Assembly (NCBI GenBank): GCA_002633005.1
Contig: NMRA01000059.1
Coordinates: 359,883-423,882 of the forward strand
Length of the DNA stretch: 64,000 nt
From: Phoronis australis
Lineage: Eukaryota; Phoronida; Phoronidae
Direction: 5' to 3'
Below, piece after piece: positions 47,221-56,663 of this stretch. The notes beneath the pieces are model-generated. The model was not told the DNA's origin. It made no database searches and worked only from the letters and a program-made list of their open reading frames with translations. The stretch's first letter is position 1; every line of letters begins with the position of its first letter. Both the position numbers and the translations under genes were made by a program.

Positions 47221-47657
47221 GACCTCGGATAAGTAGTTAACAAATACCCACGAGGTTGTGCGGTTCCAAGGTGGTTCTGTTAAATATTTTTTCTCGCTAC
47301 GCTGTTTTTATTTTGTATTTGAAGTTCCCCGAGAATGAAGATAAGGTATTTTACTAGACACATTTGAAATATTGTAAAAATGTCCCATGTTTGTGAATAA
47401 AATTTCCGTATTGCATATCATGTTCAGACACATACAATCCTGCCAATACCACACACGATTCTAGTGACGCACCATGTCCTGTCTCGTCAACATTTTGGTT
47501 ACCAATACATTACACATTTTATAGAATGCATATGGGCCTTTACATGCCGCCTCTTATGGACATCTTAAACTTGGGTATTTTCTGCATCACTTTGAGATAC
47601 AGACAAATGAAAATTTTGGTAGGCAGAATTCAAAGTTCAGCCAACATCTAAACAGCA
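47221..47657. other. No gene seen
   Basis: AT-rich sequence between the Penelope element and the old GPCR 1 3' end. Nothing recognised. Confidence 0.4.
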
Positions 47658-47693
47658 CTAAACTGTTTCTAACGACGATTCCGTTTGACTTAA
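47658..47693 (-). pseudogene. Displaced original 3' end of GPCR 1
   Basis: Across the TTAA the old frame would have read LSQTESSLETV and TAG (47658-47660). The DNA here aligns with the 3' end of GPCR 2 at about 53,520 (AACAGCACTA... in both). It is now separated from GPCR 1 by 1.66 kb of transposon. Confidence 0.65.
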
Positions 47694-49355
47694 AGGAGCA
47701 TGCCACCCCAAAAACAACCTAATTTGTATCAATTTAGATCGAGTAGTTCTACTCCATAACGACACGTACGGTTGCGTTACCTGATACCTGACGGCAGACG
47801 GAGGTGTTGAAATTATCCAATGACGCCATCGGTTTCACACGCAGTCTGTTCAGCAGTTCACAACACGGGTTACTGGTGTCAGCTTATCGCTTGAAGTCAT
47901 CGTTTAACACCAATAAATCATTAAACTTCGATGTAAAACCCTTAAAAATACACCGAGTTCTTATAAAAACGTGTAATTTTATTTCGCTCTTACGGATTTA
48001 TTGGTATTTGGACACACCGTAATCTAAAGTTCGGCAGGCCAATAAGGTCCCTAGCAGGAGTTTGGGGTCTGTTCGGAGATAATTTCGAGGTATTTTTCAT
48101 GAGATACAGACAGGAGAACCTAGATCTGTGTTGTTTAGACTTATGTTTTTTGAGTTCTAAACACAAAACGCTTGTTATCCTTGCCAGTGGCTTGGAGCCC
48201 GATCAGGCCCGTCGCGGCCGGCCGGATTGACTCGTTTTCCCGGCCAGTGGCTCGGAAACTGATCAGACATCACGAACATAAACCAGCCATAGTTGGAAAC
48301 TAAACTTCCAGTCAAGAAAATACTATACTAGTGAGCCAAAGTAATGTGCACGTGATTATGTTGGTGAATTAGCCAAGAAACTGCAAATCTACTTACTCGT
48401 CGGGGGCCGCGAATTCAGGTTCCGCTTTGGCCACAGCACCGTCAGGGCAGAAGTTGTACATTGACAATCGTTATTTGAGTAATGTAAATGTAAATAATGA
48501 TTCCCCTAACACCTGGCCGGGGATTTAAATCGAGCTGTTTCACAACAGTTTCTGCCAGCAAACACTAAATTAGCATGAGCTCACACGGCCTCGGTGTCCC
48601 GTCAATCAGTTTTAGTGCACCTAAAGCCGGTAACGCAGTGATTTATTCATCGCTGAATTCTCAAATCATTTGCACTCACGAACACTCCAAAGGCATTACA
48701 AATTGCATCTAATGACACAGACTTTGTTTCAGTTTTATATAAGTATTGGTTAGGGTGAGAATAATTCATTTTGAAACAGAGCGCTCAGTAATAAACGCCA
48801 TATGGCAACCGTCGCAATCCCGACTTAGGACGAGCTAGAGTTCATCAGTCCTGACTTCGCAGGTGGATCGTTAAGTTTTACAGGCTATCAATTCGAACAC
48901 GAATACAGTGATGAGGAAATACTAGAGAGGCGCCGTGAACAAGCTCAGACAACGGAACGTATGGAGTTATTTGGTAAGCTGGCATTCCTCAGGCACTGTC
49001 TGCAGTCAGACACGGAGATGTTTCACGGACTCATATTTGCTATTTACAGCGTACATTTCATTCTTCACTACTATGAGCCACTTCCTAAGCATTTCGGACT
49101 TTCGAGGAAGTAAAAAAAACGATGTACCCGCTTTCCTCGCAGCTGCTTAGTTCGGACAAGCTGGAACGATGCACTGCAACATAGCGGCATTCACTCTGCA
49201 TATGAACCACTGACGTCGCTAGCGTCGTTTCTCACTTTCCTCACAGGTTAACGCGACACCTCTTGGTAAGGTAAGGTCGACCGTATGCGAGGCAATGTGG
49301 ATATAGACCGATTAAGAAGGCAAAAAAGACTAATTAAATCGGGTGGCATTCTCCT
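47694..49355. mobile_element. Kolobok-type non-autonomous element, copy 3 (in the GPCR 1 3' end)
   Basis: The ends are AGGAGCATGCCACCC and GGGTGGCATTCTCCT, flanked by TTAA at 47690-47693 and 49356-49359. It is inserted in the last coding part of GPCR 1. Copies 3 and 4 form a second subfamily (AGGAGCATGCC start, CGRHF part of the THAP remnant lost, about 1.66 kb). Confidence 0.85.
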
Positions 49356-50319
49356 TTAATTGTCGTCTACAGATAGCACGGCATATAACTTTGGCGAGAT
49401 CCCGTCGAAAACGTGAACTTCCGAGGCAAAACACAAAACAGTTGATGCTATGATTCAAGATTAATAACAGATAAGACACTGGGGCGATTGTGTGTGTCTG
49501 TCCCGTCGACATGTCATAGAAGCCGCTTAAAAGAGTAATCGCATATGGAAGGTAGAACACTGTAAACATCACAGACGACAGCAGTAACATAACCGTTAGA
49601 TGGCGCTGTACTTTCAGTGATCGTGACGTTGCTTCCTGCCCAACAGTCAGCGATAGCCGCCATCTGGTGTTCACTAGTGTTAGCGATATGATACCAGTGT
49701 TCATGAAAACCAAACTGCCGAGTGGGATTAAACAACGAAGAAAAGCTTCCACGGTATTATAGGTCTTCGCTAAGGCTGCAGGTGGAGCGGAATACGCCGG
49801 ATAAAGGCAGTATGTTCTGTTTTCAGGAGCGGTGTCTTTAATGTAGAGTACATACGGTGTACAGACGACAAGGGACAAGACGCTAATAGTTGAGACAGCA
49901 AACACAGCTTTCCTCACAGTAAACCAGGATCTTGCTCTTAAAGGTATGGCCACAACGATGAAACGCTCGAACGTCATAACAAGCAGCGTCCAAACAGAAG
50001 CATACGAAAAAGCGTATGAAGAAAATTCAACAAGAGCACAAGTAAGATTTATCCAATGGATCGGAAATAGGGAATGTTCCACTGCAGTCGCTAGAACCCA
50101 GAACATATCCATTACACAAATGGATGAGAGGTAAAACGATGTAGAATGAGTCCTTGATGTCTTTTTTAATGTTATAACCGCTAACGTGTTTCCGATAACA
50201 GCCATCACAACTACAACATATTGAGCGTAATATACAACAGCGGAAACAACCAAGAATTCGTATGCCTCTTTTGCGTTTGCGTGAAATTGGCTAGAATTGT
50301 CGTCGCTATACAGAAGCAT
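49330..50319 (-). CDS. Class A peptide-type GPCR 1 (transposon-altered C-terminus)
   Basis: Single-exon rhodopsin-family receptor of 329 residues, in the range of invertebrate FMRFamide- or TRH-receptor-like orphan GPCRs. Features: N-glycosylation sites NSS (8), NLT (91) and NRT (167); TM1 with GN (43-44); TM2 Asp71; C94-C171 disulfide pair; ERF (118-120) in place of DRY; TM5 Pro199; TM6 YLPY (Pro258); TM7 NHSIN (289-293); then SSRFRRDL and a Cys-rich ICRAICRR tail. The last eight residues (KENATRFN) and the stop lie in the terminal repeat of copy 3, which is inserted at a TTAA. Ligand unknown. Confidence 0.85.
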   Translation of the reverse strand: MLLYSDDNSSQFHANAKEAYEFLVVSAVVYYAQYVVVVMAVIGNTLAVITLKKTSRTHSTSFYLSSICVMDMFWVLATAVEHSLFPIHWINLTCALVEFSSYAFSYASVWTLLVMTFERFIVVAIPLRARSWFTVRKAVFAVSTISVLSLVVCTPYVLYIKDTAPENRTYCLYPAYSAPPAALAKTYNTVEAFLRCLIPLGSLVFMNTGIISLTLVNTRWRLSLTVGQEATSRSLKVQRHLTVMLLLSSVMFTVFYLPYAITLLSGFYDMSTGQTHTIAPVSYLLLILNHSINCFVFCLGSSRFRRDLAKVICRAICRRQLKENATRFN

Positions 50320-51884
50320 ATTCCCGTTTCAGTCGAACGCTAACCAAAACGTGCAAGAACAACGGTGGTTTTAACGTTTGTGGCTACACAACTGCCCGTT
50401 TCCGTTTTCATTGATTTGCGTGTTTGTCTTCCATTAGTCTATATTTTCAGCAAAAAGTAGCCCTTTTCTAGGAAAATGTCAAGTGAAACAGACGGAAACG
50501 CAAAAGTAAACACATTGAAGACAAAATGATTTTAATCGGAAAGTTTATGTCAATCTTTGGAGGCGTTGCCCTGTTACATTTTGAAAACTGAAATTGCGCT
50601 TGCTGCATTTTGAACGATCGGTGTACAGATTTCCAGTTCACTTTCACTTTGAAATTGAAGATCCAAATCTGGAATATTAAATTTGAACATTCAACAAAAA
50701 ACTGAAAATTGTATTTTGCTTGTCAATATTTTAGCAGGAGTTAGACATCCTGCCCACTAGGGCACACTGCTTGCTCCTGAATATTAAAAAGTTTGAACAT
50801 ACGTTTCGTAGGTAAAGTACGAGCCTTATTTTACGGACGTAAGCATGAAGCACAAATTGCGAACGCGCGCACGTGACCTACCTCGCTAACTGCCCATGGT
50901 CATATAATTACGTTTCTTATTTGTGAAGGTGGAAACTGCTTTTACCCCGTAATTCACGAGGAAATGTAAATTACCATTGCAGTTTCGACCTAGTAATCCT
51001 AGAGGAAATGTCTTTGTGAATGCTCATTTTGAAACGGCCGGTTTTGTTCTTGTTTCACAAGAAATCACATGTCGTGCATGTTGTGCTGCGTATTTTTCAA
51101 ACGTTTTTTGCAGGTGTGGATTTCTAGTGCATTTTTAGAGACTGATAGGAAGTGGGTCGGAAAAGCATACATAGGCCTACTGTTTACTGTGCTGTGCTAC
51201 AGACGCTAACTGAACTTCTTGGCTGCAAAGTAACGCAGCAGATAACTAAAGTCTATACTTCGCGTCAAGTCATTCTCTACACAAAAAACCACTAATCCTG
51301 CGAGATTCTTCGGCGTTGGATGCCATAATACTGAAATATATACTGAAGCCTATTTTCAGATTAAGACATACAACTTCAGTCCCCGCCTGCTCGATGTAGC
51401 GCAAAGCATCCTGTGGTGTGGACAATTAATCTTCCATCAGATTTTCGTCTAACTCTGTCAAATATGCCTTTTCAGGTTAATTACGTCTTCGCTCAGCTGC
51501 TTGTATTGAGTTTGTGACACTCAGTAAGTACGTCAAAGCGTTCATTCAACCTTTAATTTTCTTTTTCCGACAAATCTGTGCAACAAGAAATCATCGAGAA
51601 TGGTATTGAAAGCCATAGCGCTTAATCTCTCGCGCTTTTAGGGTTAAGTTATCACTCAATTCTTGACAGTATCTTCAGCTCTGTGGGATTTGGCCTCATT
51701 TTTTGTACGCCTCTAAAGCTTTCTTCATGTCCTCGAGCCATGATTCAAGGTTTTGGTTCACTCTTGTACTAGGTGCCAGTGTACACTCTTCTGGTGTAAT
51801 AACTTGCTGTATGCGGAAAATTGAATTGGGTCATGTCCCACATAACTTTCAAAAATACAGTTCAAACGTCCCCAATTTCTTCAC

Positions 51885-52085
51885 CCACGGGGTCCGTCTC
51901 AGTGAAACAAAAAGTCCAAGTAAAGGAGACAAAAGTCCACAAAACTCACGGGAAGTCGGCGCCAATGCACGGTGCTTAGGCCTGAACCTAGTGGCCCCGT
52001 TTTTTAGTCCTCGTGGATGTCTTTCAGTAAAAGGTCCGCATACCGAGAAATTCGACCCCCCTAAATTTTAGGCTGGATGCCCCCC
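51885..52085 (+). repeat. Dispersed repeat family B, longest copy
   Basis: It contains CACGGGGTCCGTCTCAGTGA, AAAAGTCCACAAAACTC, GGCGCCAATGCACGG, CCCGTTTTTTAGTCCTCGT, GAAATTCGACCCCCC and TTTTAGGCTGG. It shares the same block order with 10,290-10,475 and 43,120-43,350. Confidence 0.7.
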
Positions 52086-53094
52086 ATTCTGCAGTGATCT
52101 TGGATCTCCTTCTACAGTGTTGTCTTTGTTGACATCATCAACAAAATTGGATAGTGCAGCACGCATCGTTTGGTAACTCAATCGATTGACGTGAGTTGCA
52201 CCTCCGCTGGTGGACCAGAGTGTTTTGAACAAGCTCTTTGGGGTGCACGGTAATTCTGGAACAATGCGTTTGCATTTGTGGGTTAATTGTGAGCAGAATT
52301 TACATCAAAGTTTGAATGATTCCAAAACTTCGTTCTTGTAACACATGAACTGACAGCGTGAATTCCTAGGTTTAACATTTGTCATATTCACCACCAGAAA
52401 AATAGCTTTGATACGTGCTTGCAGGCCTAGAGCTGTAAATTCGGATTCTATGACTGCGGTACCGTGTCTTAGACTCTTCGGCGAGTTGCTCTGCATCTGA
52501 TGTACTGACTCACTTCGTCGCGTTGTTCTCCGATGACGGGTGTTCTTGAGTCATTGGATTTCACGTATTTTAGCAAAGATCGTCTTGCAGGGTGTATTTT
52601 TCTCGAGCAGGACGACATCCTGCATTATTACAGTTTACTATTAAATGCAGCCCCGTGACAAATTTCACACAAACCGTCTAGTGACTACTTTTGTTGTGTG
52701 TCAATTAATTAAATGAATTCTGTGATATTATTTTTCAACTTTGTAAAGTTGTAGCATCAGCAGCACCAGCAGCATTGCAGCAGTAGTTGTTGTGGTAGTG
52801 GTAGTCGTACACTTTATTCACGTTAACACAAAAAATACAATTAATACAGATTAAAGCTTATTGAGACTCCGTGACGAACCCAAAGGGTCCGCTGACCACG
52901 GAGCCACCAGAGAAAAAATACAATGTTACAGATGATCAGAATTACAAAATTAGATGGTTACACACAAAGCAGTTGGGAATAGTGCACTCAAGTTCATAAC
53001 TTTCAAAACAAGCATTCTTAAAATAACTTAAAACATAACAGAAGATAACGATTTGAAATTTTTTTTGAGAAACTCTTACAGTGTTTACATTAGC

Positions 53095-53310
53095 ACGAGC
53101 AGCCTCATCACCAGCATCAACAGCAGCAAAAGTGACGGCAGCATGAGCAGCAGCAGCGGCGGCAGCAAGAGCAGCGACTGCGGAGGCGCCGACACGGCAC
53201 CAGCAGCAGCAGCAGAAGCAGCAGCGGCAGCAGCAGCGGCAGCAGCAGCGGCAGCGGCAGCAACAGCAGCTGCAGAAGCGTCATCAACATTATCAACAGC
53301 AGCAGCAATT
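53095..53310. repeat. (AGC/GCA)n-rich microsatellite
   Basis: A long imperfect AGC run. Poly-Ala and poly-Leu frames on both strands are artefacts. A shorter AGC run lies at 52,755-52,790. Confidence 0.9.
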
Positions 53311-53524
53311 ACAAAGATACAGCTTTTTACTGCAGTTTCTACTTCTTTTGTTTCTGTTTGCCTACAACTACTAGTGTTACCGCTAAGACAAAGATCTACA
53401 ACAAGAATACTTATACAATTTTCCATAGCGTTTGGAAAACTTATACGTAGAAGGTAATAACCTGTTTAGGAAATTTGTTAGCCTCTGACACTTTTTGTCT
53501 TTGACAAGCAGTAGTTAAACAGCA

Positions 53525-54517
53525 CTACAATGCTTGTAACGGAATTTCTTTACAGTGTCGCCTACAAACAACACAGCATATAACTTTGGCAAGATCGCGT
53601 CGAAAACGTGAACTTCCAAGGCAGAAAAGAAAACAGTTGATGCTATGATTCAAGATCAATAACAAGTAAGACACTGGGGTGATTAAGTGAGCCTCATGCC
53701 ACAACGTGTCATAGAAGCCGCTTAAAAGAGTTATCGCATATGGAAGGTACAACGTAGTAAACGTCACAGACGCCAGCAGTAACATGACCGTTAGGTGGCG
53801 CTGTGTTTTCAGTGATCTTGAAGTGGCTTCCTGTCCGACAGTCAACGATAACCGCCGTCGTGTAGTTACTAGTGTGAGTAATATGATACAGAAGTTCATG
53901 AAAACCAAACTGCCGAGTGGAAACAAACAACGAAGAAAAGCTTCCATCGTGTTATAAGCCTTTGCTACGCCATCAGGTGGAGCGGAGTATGCCGGATAAA
54001 AGCAGTCCGTTCTGTTTACGGTATCGTTGTCGTCAATGTAGAGTACGTACGGTGTGCAGACGACAAGGGACAAGACGCTTATAGTCGAGACTACGACCAC
54101 CGCTTTTCTGACTGTAAAGAATGATCTTGCTCTTAAAGGCATGAATACAACGATGAAACGCTCGAACGTCATAACAACTAGTGTCCAGACAGAAGCATAG
54201 GAAAAAGCGTATGTAAACAATTCCAGTAGAGCACAAGAAAGATTTGTCCAATGAAACGCATAGAGTGTATGTTCCACTGTAGTTGCTAGAACCCAGAAAA
54301 CATCCATTACACAAATGAAGGAGAGATAAAACGAAGTTGAATGAGTCTTTGATGTCTTTTTCAATGTTATGACCGCTAACATGTTTCCAATAACAGCCAC
54401 AAGAAGTATAATATATTGACCGTGATATATAATAGTAGAAATAACTCCATATGCTTCTGCTATGTCAGTGATAACCTCAGTAGAATTCCTTATCCAATCT
54501 TCGCCATACAAAAGCAT
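53525..54517 (-). CDS. Class A peptide-type GPCR 2
   Basis: Intact single-exon receptor of 330 residues, closely related to GPCR 1. It shares the ML-Y-DD-like N-terminus (MLLYGED), TM1 GN, TM2 VMDVFW, FERFIVV at the end of TM3, CTPYVLYI in TM4, the NRTDC loop, LYLPYAITLLSGFYD in TM6, LNHSINCFLFCLGSSRFRRDL in TM7 and a CRR tail ending KEIPLQAL. It is the best reference for the unmodified C-terminus and for the empty site of the copy 4 insertion. Ligand unknown. Confidence 0.88.
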   Translation of the reverse strand: MLLYGEDWIRNSTEVITDIAEAYGVISTIIYHGQYIILLVAVIGNMLAVITLKKTSKTHSTSFYLSFICVMDVFWVLATTVEHTLYAFHWTNLSCALLELFTYAFSYASVWTLVVMTFERFIVVFMPLRARSFFTVRKAVVVVSTISVLSLVVCTPYVLYIDDNDTVNRTDCFYPAYSAPPDGVAKAYNTMEAFLRCLFPLGSLVFMNFCIILLTLVTTRRRLSLTVGQEATSRSLKTQRHLTVMLLLASVTFTTLYLPYAITLLSGFYDTLWHEAHLITPVSYLLLILNHSINCFLFCLGSSRFRRDLAKVICCVVCRRHCKEIPLQAL

Positions 54518-55012
54518 TTTCCCGTTTAAACCGACGACTAACTAAAACGACGTTTCTGAGAGGCGTATGGCTACACAACCGGAGTTTTGCTAGTGTTGCT
54601 TTTCAATGCTTCATGTATTTGTCTTCCATTAGTCCACAGTTTTACTAAAGAGCACTTACGTTCCAGGAAAATGTCAAGTGAAGCAAGCGGAAATACAAAA
54701 GTAAACAAAACCATGTTCGAACAGTTCACAATACATATGAAAATCATTACAAGGCAGTGAACAACCGGTTTTTCTAGCCATACGCAGGGGTAAAGACACA
54801 AACACAAATAAGATGTAAGTGTGAAATTTCACGGTTTTGTGTAAAGAACTCATTAGAATACATTGTTGCTATTGGACAAACAACTCTGACGTCATATTGT
54901 TGCTCCACGTTGTAACGGCAACTCATTCATCAACCGTACGGAACATCACAACTTTAACTGCAACAGCACAATTCTTGCCCTTTGCATTTCTTCAGTGTTC
55001 ATAATTCAGTGG
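54518..55012. other. Spacer between GPCR 2 and GPCR 3
   Basis: Presumed promoter of GPCR 2. It resembles the 5' flanks of GPCR 1 and 4 (TTTCCCGTTT beside the start and TCTTCC.TTA further up), so flanks were duplicated with the genes. Confidence 0.45.
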
Positions 55013-55984
55013 TCACTGTGGATTGTTCTGTCGTCTGCACATTCCATGACACACAACCCGAGCGAGATCTTTTCGAAACCGTGAACTTCCCAAACAAAGA
55101 AGGAGACAGTTAGTGCTGTGACTCAAGTTAATAAGCAAGTAAGCCACCGACCTCAGTGACTTCAGTTGTAGCCAATCGTAGTCAATTACAAACCCGAAAA
55201 TAGTTATCGTGTATGGTAGATAAAATACCGTTTGTGTAACAGACACTAACAGTAACATAGCTGTGAGCTGGCGCTGTGTTTTAATTATTCGTGAAGTAGC
55301 GGCCAGCTCCGAAGAATTCGATAGCGTCAACCGTCTCCTTGTAGCTTTCAGTGTTATTGCTATCATTACGACATTCATGATAACGAGGCTCAAAACTGGT
55401 ATCAAAGTGCACAGAAATGCCTCAAAGTGGTTGTAAGCCATTGCCACGGCAACAGGTGAAGTGAAATGAGGCGGACGCAAGCAAGACGTCCTGTTTTCGT
55501 TATTGCTCTCGTCAACGTAAAGAAGGTACGGAGTACATATCACCAATGCCAAGATGGTAATGCTTAAAGCTACGGCCACCGCTTTTCTTACGGTGAACAC
55601 GGATCTTGCTCTTAATGGGATGATCACAACGATTAAGCGCTCTGACGTCATAACAACAAGTGTCCAAGCAGATGCATATGACAAAGCATATTTGAAAAAG
55701 TCAAATAAAGCACAAGACATATTTGTCGAGATTAGTGGGAGGAACGAATACTGTAGTGTAGCAGTAAGAACGTAAAACATATCAAATAAAGAGACGATGG
55801 ACAAATAACACGAAGTTGAATGAGTCTTTGATGAACTTTTCAATGCCGCAACCGTTAAAGTGTTTCCAATAATTGCCAACAGAACTAAAGCGAACTGGGT
55901 TATTTTTGTGAACTCTGATCCAGCCACCACCTCATCCGTAACATTTCCATTAACTGACGTAAGCGGATCATCTTGGTAAAGCAT
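55013..55984 (-). CDS. Class A peptide-type GPCR 3 (diverged paralogue)
   Basis: Intact single-exon receptor of 323 residues. It starts MLYQDD and contains TM1 IIGNTLTVAALK, TM2 SLFDMFYV, SERLIVVIIPLRAR (SER in place of DRY), CTPYLLYV, ATSRIIKTQRQLTAMLLL, YLPYTITIFGF, and NLSHSTNCLLLCLGSSRFRKDL. It is clearly homologous to GPCRs 1, 2 and 4 but the most diverged, so probably the oldest duplicate. Ligand unknown. Confidence 0.88.
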   Translation of the reverse strand: MLYQDDPLTSVNGNVTDEVVAGSEFTKITQFALVLLAIIGNTLTVAALKSSSKTHSTSCYLSIVSLFDMFYVLTATLQYSFLPLISTNMSCALFDFFKYALSYASAWTLVVMTSERLIVVIIPLRARSVFTVRKAVAVALSITILALVICTPYLLYVDESNNENRTSCLRPPHFTSPVAVAMAYNHFEAFLCTLIPVLSLVIMNVVMIAITLKATRRRLTLSNSSELAATSRIIKTQRQLTAMLLLVSVTQTVFYLPYTITIFGFVIDYDWLQLKSLRSVAYLLINLSHSTNCLLLCLGSSRFRKDLARVVCHGMCRRQNNPQ

Positions 55985-56660
55985 CTTTAAGCTTGTACTT
56001 GAACTTCTTTCCCCAAGCGATTATTGTACAGTAGTCTACGCCTGAATATGTAGGTATACTTCACACGAAACATTTCTCCTACTAATCAAAGGAATTAGAC
56101 TCAGCACTAAGTACGAACTTCGCAATAAATGTCAAGTGAAGCGGACAGTGGACCAAAGTAAACATTCGTTTAACTAAGGATGTGAATGTACACCAACTTA
56201 ATGGAATAATGACAGAAAGACCTTTGGGAGCAATTTGTTCAATATACGTAATTCGACACTGATGTCTCATGGGGAACTAAAACCTGCGCGTGATATAATG
56301 TTCTTCTGTAGAGCGCAAACGCAATCAATGATCGTGCGCGTGTGATCTTGGTTGCTGTATGGAGGGGGGGGGGCACCTCAATTTTCCCGTAGCCGTAAGA
56401 AGGTTAAAAATAAATAGCTTTTTTAAACTTCCACATCCTTGAGAAACCGCACTATATCAAAAGTAACACTTGGAAAGTTGGGAGTGTTTGTGCATGTAAT
56501 AGTGTTTGGAAATGACGCAAACCATGTCAGTGTGAAAATATCACAAAGCCTAGAAGATATCAATCGTTTGCCCAGATTTTGCAGAGACTGATAGAAAGTA
56601 AATCGGAGAAGCATAAAACTTTTGACAACATATTCGCGTTTCAAAAAATTTTCAGAGAAT
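55985..56660. other. Spacer upstream of GPCR 3
   Basis: It contains the GPCR 3 5' flank and a G-run at 56,366. The segment from about 56,500 to 56,660 has no supported coding content. Confidence 0.4.
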
Positions 56661-56663
56661 ACA

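Larger units (their letters stand above)
50320..53524. other. Spacer between GPCR 1 and GPCR 2
   Basis: This is upstream of GPCR 1 and downstream of GPCR 2. It contains family B repeat (51,885-52,085) and AGC-rich microsatellites (52,745-52,815, 53,095-53,310). No gene supported. Confidence 0.45.

Noticed and set aside
53053-53457. Poly-Ala/poly-Leu protein frames on both strands
   Set aside because: Microsatellite (AGC)n translation, with no splice or domain support.
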